Assembly: GCA_020861185.1 (NCBI GenBank)
Contig: JAJBSV010000006.1
Coordinates: 1-38,508 of the forward strand
Source of the DNA: Ruminococcus sp.
GTDB lineage: Bacteria; Bacillota; Clostridia; Oscillospirales; Ruminococcaceae
Reading direction: 5' to 3'
DNA: 38,508 bases
Numbering within the stretch: the stretch's first letter is position 1; each line of letters opens with the position of its first letter. The position numbers and the translations under genes are program-made. Of the stretch, positions 32,507 through 38,508 are shown piece after piece. The notes beneath the pieces are model-generated. The model had not been told where the DNA came from, searched no databases, and saw nothing but the letters and a program-made list of their open reading frames with translations.

Positions 32507-33402
32507 GCGACAGCGTTATTTCCGTACAGCATCTCACAAAAGACTATGGATATAATCGTGGAGTCTTCGATATATCCCTCGATATCAAGAAGGGCGAGGT
32601 TTTCGGATACCTCGGCACCAACGGCTCCGGCAAGACCACTACCATCCGCCACATGATGGGCTTTCTGAAGCCCGATTCCGGCGAAGTGGACGTCAACGGC
32701 ATCAACCCCTGGAAGAATGCCCCCGAGGTCATGAAAAACGTCAGCTACATTCCGGGCGAGATTGCCTTCCCGGATGTCAAGACAGGAACCGATTTCTTTA
32801 AAATTCAGGCGGAGTTCCTTGGCGTCAAGGACTTTTCATACATGAACTATCTTATCGACAAGCTCGGGCTCGACCCTTCCGCAAACTTAAAACGCATGAG
32901 CAAGGGCATGAAGCAGAAGACCGCAATCGTTGCGGCTCTGATGGGCGACAAGGAAATCCTCATCATGGACGAACCGACAACAGGTCTTGACCCGCTGATG
33001 AGAGAAACCTTCCTCGAGCTCGTCCGTGAGGAGAAGCAAAAGGGCAGAACAATCTTTATGTCGAGCCACATCTTTGAGGGAATCGAGGACGTCTGCGACA
33101 GGGTTGCAATTATAGGAAACGGCAAGATAGAGAGCGTCCTGAGCCTTTCCGACCTCAGGCACGGAACGAAGAGAAACTATAGAATCGTCTTCGGCAATCA
33201 GCCCTCGGCAAATAAATTCGCCGAAAGGATGCCCGAGGCGACCATGAACGGCAACGAAGCTAAGCTAAGCCTTCTTGCAAGCGAAACCGACGGGCTTTTC
33301 AAGGCTCTTCGGAATCTTGAAGTGGTCTCCGTTGACGAGAACCATGAGAATCTGGAGGAATACTTCATGAACATATACAGAGAAGAGGAGAAAAAGAAAT
33401 GA
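32503..33402 (+). CDS. ABC transporter ATP-binding protein 2
   Basis: A 299-residue paralogue of the preceding ATPase. Walker A GTNGSGKTT (38-46), signature MSKGMKQK (132-139) and Walker B EILIMDEPTTGLD with Glu157 are intact, followed by a C-terminal extension. Both ATPases keep complete catalytic sites, unlike the exporter pair further downstream. It starts and ends in 4-bp ATGA overlaps, giving tight coupling with both neighbours. Confidence 0.92.
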   Translation: MSDSVISVQHLTKDYGYNRGVFDISLDIKKGEVFGYLGTNGSGKTTTIRHMMGFLKPDSGEVDVNGINPWKNAPEVMKNVSYIPGEIAFPDVKTGTDFFKIQAEFLGVKDFSYMNYLIDKLGLDPSANLKRMSKGMKQKTAIVAALMGDKEILIMDEPTTGLDPLMRETFLELVREEKQKGRTIFMSSHIFEGIEDVCDRVAIIGNGKIESVLSLSDLRHGTKRNYRIVFGNQPSANKFAERMPEATMNGNEAKLSLLASETDGLFKALRNLEVVSVDENHENLEEYFMNIYREEEKKK

Positions 33403-34580
33403 AAGTAACGAAAGTATTTTCAATACCTCTGTTCAAGCAGAGCCTTCGTGCAAACAGAGTGCTTCTGATTGCCTGCACGGTGGTCTTGTGCCTGATGACG
33501 ATTGTCACCACCTACGCCGGAAACCTCATCGCCGGAACGGAGTCGACCGACTATACCGATGCCCAGACCGATTTCTACAGCCATCTGTATGTCCTGGCGG
33601 CATATAACGAGATGATGGGAACCGACCTAAGCTACGACGATTTCGCATCTTCCGACGACACGACCATGTACGAGACTGTTTTCGAGATGATGTCGGCTCA
33701 GTCGGAAGACCTCGATTTGTCGGTTGAGAAGTTCGCCGAATCGGCGGAGCTTCTTTCGGAGTCAGACATAGGACTTGATGTCTATATCACAAACTTCGAG
33801 TATGTCTATGCCTTGGGCGCCACCGAGGGCGTCTTCACGGGCGACACTCTCGACGTCAGCACCATGATGACAAATATGTTTGAGATGATGGGAATGTCGA
33901 GCGATATGCTTACAACCATGAGTGAGATGGACACCTCGGCAATGCTCAACCAGATGTATTTCACCATCATGTGCTTATTGCTGATTATACTCTTTATCAT
34001 CTTCGCCGGCAACGAGCTTTTCGTTGACCAGGTCGACAAGGGCTCGATGGCTTACGTCTTATCCACCCCGACAAAGAGAAGCGCTGTTGTCATCACTCAG
34101 CTCATATACATGATAGTTACGCCGCTTATAATGGTCGGTTGCGGGCTGATAGTAAGACTTGTGGCGACAAGAGCTTTCACCGGTGAAGTGGATGTGGTAA
34201 AATTCCTGGCTCTCTACGGCGGAATCTATCTGTTGGCGGAGGCTATGGCGAGCATCTGCTATATGGCAAGCTGTATCTTCAACCTCAGCAAGAACGCTAT
34301 GGCTCTCGGCGGAGGGCTCAATGTCTGGTTCTTCCTCTGCTCGCTCCTCGGAATGTTCGGCTCCGAGACTATGGTCAGCATGGGAATAGGCGCAGAAATG
34401 CTCGGAGTTTTCAATAATCTGACTATAGTAGGTTTGTTTGACGTTGAAGCCCTCGGAACCGTAGGCTCCGGTGCTGTTGATTACGCATTCGTACCGAAGC
34501 TAATCGCTTTGGTTCTGATAGCTGTAGTCTGCTACGCTGTCGGCGCAGTCAGATTCCAGAAGAAAGATTTACCTCTGTAA
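33399..34580 (+). CDS. ABC-2 type permease
   Basis: A 393-residue membrane protein forming the channel for the two preceding ATPases. There is one helix near 20-42, then a large extracytoplasmic acidic and Met-rich loop (about 45-185, many MM and ED pairs). A block of about five helices follows (188-212, 230-255, 265-290, 300-330, 360-388). The ELFVDQVDKGSMAYVLSTP segment after the second helix is the coupling region typical of ABC-2 permeases. ATGA overlap with the upstream gene. Confidence 0.85.
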   Translation: MKVTKVFSIPLFKQSLRANRVLLIACTVVLCLMTIVTTYAGNLIAGTESTDYTDAQTDFYSHLYVLAAYNEMMGTDLSYDDFASSDDTTMYETVFEMMSAQSEDLDLSVEKFAESAELLSESDIGLDVYITNFEYVYALGATEGVFTGDTLDVSTMMTNMFEMMGMSSDMLTTMSEMDTSAMLNQMYFTIMCLLLIILFIIFAGNELFVDQVDKGSMAYVLSTPTKRSAVVITQLIYMIVTPLIMVGCGLIVRLVATRAFTGEVDVVKFLALYGGIYLLAEAMASICYMASCIFNLSKNAMALGGGLNVWFFLCSLLGMFGSETMVSMGIGAEMLGVFNNLTIVGLFDVEALGTVGSGAVDYAFVPKLIALVLIAVVCYAVGAVRFQKKDLPL

Positions 34581-34643
34581 TTATAAATCAGCATTAAGGG
34601 AAGTAATGCGTGGGATATATAGCTATAGGGTAAAACAGGACGG

Positions 34644-34656
34644 TATTAAGTTAATA
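34644..34656. promoter_or_regulatory. Candidate operator before the heterodimeric exporter
   Basis: Perfect palindrome TATTAA-G-TTAATA, 34 bp before the exporter start, in a 110-bp gap. It differs from the TetR operators O1/O2, so a separate control is possible. No near-consensus promoter is readable here. Confidence 0.35.
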
Positions 34657-34690
34657 TCAGAAGATAGATTTTTTGGAGGAATATGTATAT

Positions 34691-36487
34691 ATGCTTCATA
34701 TCTTCGGAAATATGAAGACCAAGGACAGGTGGCTCGCACTTCTGTGCGTGCTGCTTGTTTGCGGTCAGGTTTATTTTGATTTGCGTCTGCCCGATTACAC
34801 CGCTGAAATCACAGTTTTAATCAGCAGTGAAGTAACCGAGCTGTCGCAATACTTCGTTGCAGGCGGCAAGATGCTTGCCTGTGCTTTGTGCAGTGCTTTG
34901 CTGACGGTCATAGTCGGATATCTGTCCGCTATGATTGCGGCTGACTTCTCTTACGACGTAAGAGCTAAGCTATTCGACAAAGTCACTTCTTTCGGACCCG
35001 GTGAGATAAAGAAGTTCTCAACCGCAAGCTTAATTACCCGTACCACCAACGATATAACCCAGATTCAGATGATAATTTCGATGGGTCTTCAGATGCTCAT
35101 CCGTGCACCCATTATGGCTATCTGGGCGATAATCAAGATAGTCGGCAAGAGCTGGGAGCTCTCGGTTGTCGTCGCCTCGGCGGTTGTAATCGTCGTCGGC
35201 TCGCTGATAGTGCTTTTAGCTATCATGATTCCGAAATTCAGAGTCGTCCAGAAGCAGATTGATGACGTCAACAGAATTACGGAAGAAAACCTGAACGGCA
35301 TCAGAGTTGTCCGTGCTTTCAATGCCGAGGATTATCAGGAGTCGAAGTTCGACAAGGCGAATACAAACCTTATGAAAACACAGCTCTTCACCGGCAGAGG
35401 AATGGCGGTTCTGTCGCCTATCATGATGTTCGTGCAGAGCGGCGTTAGCGTTGCCATCTACTATGTCGGCGCAATTCTCATTAACAATATCGAAGTTCCG
35501 TTAAGCGGCACCGCCGCCGAAATCGCAACCGCTATTTCCGAGCGTTCGAATATGCTCGGCGAGGTCGTTTCGTTCAGCTCGTATGCGCTCTATGTCATCA
35601 TGTCGTTTGTAATGCTTCTGATGATATTCATGTTCCTTCCCCGTGCACAGGTTTCCGCTCAGAGAATCAACGAGGTTCTCGACTCGGATATTGCCGTTAA
35701 AGAAGGCACCGAAACCGATTCAGACGAAACCGGCACCATCGAATTCAGGGATGTCTCCTTCCGCTATCCCGATGCCTCTGAGGATTGCCTCAAGCACATC
35801 ACGTTCTCCGCCAAGAAGGGCGAGACGGTCGCCGTCATCGGTGCCACCGGTTCAGGTAAATCCACCCTCGGCGCTCTTGCCGCAAGGCTTTATGATTCCA
35901 CTTCGGGAACGGTTTTGCTCGACGGCAAGGAAATCTCCAAGTACGATTTCGAAACGCTCTATAAGAAAGTGGGATATATTCCGCAGAAGGCTACTCTGTT
36001 CGCCGACACTGTCGAGGGCAACCTGAAGTTCGGCTCAACGAGAAATAATATTACTTATGAAGAGATGGAAAACGCGATGGATATCGCTCAGGCTTCTGAC
36101 TTTGTAAATGCCATGGACGACGGAGTCAACAGCAGAATTTCTGCGGGCGGCTCGAACGTGTCCGGCGGTCAGAAACAGCGTCTTTCAATCGCCAGAGCGG
36201 TTGCCGGCAAGCCGGAAATTCTCATCTTCGACGATTCCTTCTCGGCTCTTGACTATAAGACCGACCGTGCACTCCGTCAGCGCATCAAGACAGACCTTGA
36301 CGGCACAACCTGCCTCATCGTTGCTCAGAGAATCGGAACCATCCGTCACGCCGACAAGATTATCGTTCTTGATGACGGAGAGGTCGCAGGAATCGGCACT
36401 CATGACGAACTCATGAAGAATTGCTCGGTTTATCAGCAGATAGCTTTGTCACAGCTCTCGGAAGACGAGCTTGCGGCAAATGAATAA
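34691..36487 (+). CDS. Heterodimeric ABC exporter subunit A (degenerate ATP site)
   Basis: A 598-residue half-transporter: six membrane helices (about 1-320) and a C-terminal ATPase. Walker A GATGSGKST (384-392) and signature VSGGQKQR are canonical, but the Walker B catalytic Glu is Asp515 (ILIFDDSFSALD). This is the pattern of the non-catalytic subunit in LmrCD/TM287-288-type multidrug exporters. ATG 34691 is preferred to the TTG at 34673, which abuts the ribosome site GGAGG. It is 15 bp upstream of its partner. Probable role: export of lipophilic or toxic compounds. Confidence 0.92.
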   Translation: MLHIFGNMKTKDRWLALLCVLLVCGQVYFDLRLPDYTAEITVLISSEVTELSQYFVAGGKMLACALCSALLTVIVGYLSAMIAADFSYDVRAKLFDKVTSFGPGEIKKFSTASLITRTTNDITQIQMIISMGLQMLIRAPIMAIWAIIKIVGKSWELSVVVASAVVIVVGSLIVLLAIMIPKFRVVQKQIDDVNRITEENLNGIRVVRAFNAEDYQESKFDKANTNLMKTQLFTGRGMAVLSPIMMFVQSGVSVAIYYVGAILINNIEVPLSGTAAEIATAISERSNMLGEVVSFSSYALYVIMSFVMLLMIFMFLPRAQVSAQRINEVLDSDIAVKEGTETDSDETGTIEFRDVSFRYPDASEDCLKHITFSAKKGETVAVIGATGSGKSTLGALAARLYDSTSGTVLLDGKEISKYDFETLYKKVGYIPQKATLFADTVEGNLKFGSTRNNITYEEMENAMDIAQASDFVNAMDDGVNSRISAGGSNVSGGQKQRLSIARAVAGKPEILIFDDSFSALDYKTDRALRQRIKTDLDGTTCLIVAQRIGTIRHADKIIVLDDGEVAGIGTHDELMKNCSVYQQIALSQLSEDELAANE

Positions 36488-36502
36488 GGAGGTGCTTTGA
36501 TT

Positions 36503-38353
36503 ATGCCGGAAACAAATTCAAGACCCACGGGCAGACCGATGGGTGGAAGAGGTCCCATGGGCGGTGGACCCGGAGGGCGTGGCATGTCGGGCGGCAAAGC
36601 CAAGGACATGAAGGATGCGCTCCTCGGACTTCTCAAATATATCCGTAATCAGACGGGAATCATCATTTTTGCACTCGTTCTCGCCGCCGCAGGTGCGGTT
36701 CTCACAATTATAGGACCGAACCAGCTCAGTCGCCTTACCGACTACATCTATGACGGCTTGACGTCTTCCATTGATATGGACGGAGTTCTGCACGTCGCAT
36801 TGCTCCTGCTCGGCTTGTACCTTGCAAGTGCAATATTTAGCTTCCTACAGCACTACATCATGCAGACCGTCACCCAGAGAACCTCGAAGAGGCTCCGTGG
36901 CGACATCAGCACCAAGATCAACAGGCTTCCCCTGAAATACTTCTCGGGCAATGCCGCGGGCGACGTTCTCTCAAGAATGACTAACGATGTCGATATGATA
37001 GGTCAGGCAATGTCCAACAGCCTGTCGAACCTCGTAACGGCAATCGCTCAGTTCATCGGCTGCCTTATCATGATGTACTACACCAATGCAATCATGGCAA
37101 CAACGACGGTTCTGGCAACAATAGTCGGACTCATCTGCATGGTAGTGGTCATGAGCCGGTCGCAGAAATACTTCACTGCAAGACAGGAAAATCTCGGCAT
37201 CCTCAACGGCTATATCGAGGAGATGTACACCGGTCACGATGTCATAAGAATCCTCAACGCCGAGGGCGAGGTCAAGGACACATTTACTTCGATGAACAAG
37301 GCTGTCAAGAACGCAAACTTCCGCTCGCAGTTCCTTTCGGGACTTATGCAGCCTATCATGACCTTCATCGGCAACTTCAGCTATGTTGCTGTCTGCGTTG
37401 TCGGTGCGGCACTCATCATCGATGGACAGATAAGCTTCGGCGTTATCACCGCATTCCTGATTTACACAAGACTCTTCGAGTCTCCTCTTCGCCAGATTTC
37501 TCAGGCTATGACCCAGGTTCAGTCCTGCGCGGCGGCTTCCGAGAGAGTTTTCGAATTCCTCGGTGAGGAAGAGATGGACGACGAGTCCGATAAGACCAAG
37601 AAGATTGAGAACGTCAAGGGCGAAGTTGAATTTAAGAATGTTAAGTTCGCTTATCCGAACGCTCCCGAGAAAGAAATCATCCACAATTTCAGCGTGAAGG
37701 TCGAGCCCGGGCAGAAGGTCGCTATCGTCGGACCCACCGGTGCCGGCAAGACGACTATGGTCAACCTCTTGATGCGCTTCTTCGAGCCCACCGGCGGCGA
37801 TATTCTCATCGACGGAGTTTCGACCAAGGACGTCCCGAAGTCCAACGTCCACAACCAGTTCGGAATGGTTTTGCAGGACACTTGGCTCTTTGAGGGAACA
37901 GTCAGGGAGAATCTTCTTTATAACACCGAGGGCGTAACGGATGAGCAGATGAAAGCGGCTTGCAAGGCTTGCGGAATCCACAGCTTTATCAAGGCACTTC
38001 CGAACGGCTACGACACGGTTCTCAACGACAACACGGCTATTTCCGCCGGTCAGAAACAACTCCTGACAATCGCAAGAGCGATGATCCAGAACAGCCCGAT
38101 GCTGATCCTTGATGAAGCGACCTCGAGCGTCGACACCAAGACCGAGATGATCACTCAGCAAGCGATGGATAAGCTGACCGATAAGCGCACCAGCTTCGTC
38201 ATCGCCCACCGCCTGTCAACCATCAAGAACGCCGACATCATCCTCGTCATGCGCAACGGCGACATCGTCGAGCAGGGCACGCACGACGAACTCCTCGCCA
38301 AAGGCGGCTTCTATGCCGAGCTCTACAACAGCCAGTTTGAAGAGGTGGCGTAG
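36503..38353 (+). CDS. Heterodimeric ABC exporter subunit B (catalytic)
   Basis: A 616-residue half-transporter with a Gly/Pro/Arg-rich N-terminus (GGRGPMGGGPGGRGMSGG), six membrane helices (about 55-330) and an ATPase with Walker A GPTGAGKTT and Walker B MLILDEATSSVD (catalytic Glu kept). The signature motif is altered to ISAGQKQLL, which complements the degenerate Walker B of subunit A: together they make one good and one weak ATP site. ATG 36503 lies 10 nt after AAGGAGG. A short hairpin terminator follows. Confidence 0.93.
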   Translation: MPETNSRPTGRPMGGRGPMGGGPGGRGMSGGKAKDMKDALLGLLKYIRNQTGIIIFALVLAAAGAVLTIIGPNQLSRLTDYIYDGLTSSIDMDGVLHVALLLLGLYLASAIFSFLQHYIMQTVTQRTSKRLRGDISTKINRLPLKYFSGNAAGDVLSRMTNDVDMIGQAMSNSLSNLVTAIAQFIGCLIMMYYTNAIMATTTVLATIVGLICMVVVMSRSQKYFTARQENLGILNGYIEEMYTGHDVIRILNAEGEVKDTFTSMNKAVKNANFRSQFLSGLMQPIMTFIGNFSYVAVCVVGAALIIDGQISFGVITAFLIYTRLFESPLRQISQAMTQVQSCAAASERVFEFLGEEEMDDESDKTKKIENVKGEVEFKNVKFAYPNAPEKEIIHNFSVKVEPGQKVAIVGPTGAGKTTMVNLLMRFFEPTGGDILIDGVSTKDVPKSNVHNQFGMVLQDTWLFEGTVRENLLYNTEGVTDEQMKAACKACGIHSFIKALPNGYDTVLNDNTAISAGQKQLLTIARAMIQNSPMLILDEATSSVDTKTEMITQQAMDKLTDKRTSFVIAHRLSTIKNADIILVMRNGDIVEQGTHDELLAKGGFYAELYNSQFEEVA

Positions 38354-38366
38354 GGAGCCAAAAGAA

Positions 38367-38407
38367 ATACCCGATTGCTTTCAAACACGAGAGTAGTCGG
38401 GCATTTT
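38367..38407 (+). terminator. Terminator of the exporter genes
   Basis: ACCCGATT near 38370 pairs with AGTCGGGC near 38395, followed by ATTTTTC. Confidence 0.6.
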
Positions 38408-38465
38408 TCATTTATGATTCTTTTAAAACAAGTCGAGCCATGGCTAAACACCCACAAGTAACTAT

Positions 38466-38508
38466 TTAGCCTTTTGGCAGCTCAGAAAGCGGTGTGACCA
38501 CACGGTCA
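38466..38508 (-). CDS. Possible C-terminal end of a gene running off the window
   Basis: The minus strand reads DRVVTPLSELPKG and TAA from the window edge. Only 13 codons are visible, with no family match, so this is a weak call. The gap 38408-38465 holds nothing I recognise. Confidence 0.25.
   Translation of the reverse strand, partial: DRVVTPLSELPKG

Noticed and set aside
36971-38209. Minus-strand open frame of 412 codons opposite exporter subunit B
   Set aside because: Shadow of a clearly recognised ABC exporter; no start signal or recognisable domain.

Overview
The window looks like the chromosome of a Gram-positive gut-type Clostridia (Oscillospiraceae/Ruminococcaceae-like). The reasons are strong GGAGG ribosome sites, TTGACA-17-TATAAT promoters, CCA-encoding tRNA genes, a YpeB spore-germination protein, N-terminal lipoboxes, a possible NPTTG cell-wall sorting motif and Tn4451-type TnpV/serine-recombinase genes. 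This is inference from gene content; no rRNA is present to confirm it.

Layout. 1-2.9 kb is a decayed mobilizable element: large serine recombinase, TnpV, an oriT-like inverted-repeat block and a truncated MobC. 2.9-9.1 kb (all minus) is a magnesium-transport block: two MgtA-type P-ATPases, a receiver-less winged-helix regulator translationally coupled to the upstream ATPase, a terminator/attenuator, and an untracked 49-residue membrane peptide after the second ATPase. 9.15-11.0 kb and 25.35-26.5 kb are two related remnants in inverted orientation, each lying just downstream of a tRNA-Leu gene (UAA at 11 kb, GAG at 25.3 kb). They share a small gene, an oriT-like block and an exact 25-bp end sequence.

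Between the two tRNAs lies ordinary chromosome: enolase, a Phd/RelE-type toxin-antitoxin pair, a streptomycin-type adenylyltransferase homologue, an HtrA-like protease, YpeB, a poly-Asp surface protein behind a structured RNA leader, a short-chain dehydrogenase, class II fructose-bisphosphate aldolase, and three tandem SGNH-hydrolase lipoproteins. Most of these have a clearly readable promoter and terminator.

26.6-38.4 kb is the most interesting part. A TetR regulator sits divergently from a YcgN-like cysteine-cluster protein and two nitroreductases. Next come three overlapping genes: two sirtuins whose catalytic His is replaced by Gln, and a TIGR02452-type poly(ADP-ribose)-glycohydrolase-like protein. 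Then follow a four-protein ABC efflux set (two ATPases plus ABC-2 permease) and a heterodimeric ABC exporter with one degenerate ATP site. The promoter beside tetR and the promoter of the ABC set carry nearly the same -35/-10 sequences and the same 23-bp palindrome, so one repressor probably controls both edges of the block.

The paired His-to-Gln sirtuins with a PARG-like hydrolase look like a reversible protein ADP-ribosylation module. They resemble class M sirtuin/macrodomain operons but lack the usual GcvH-L and LplA partners in this window. This is the best candidate for an undescribed system; its function is inferred, not shown.
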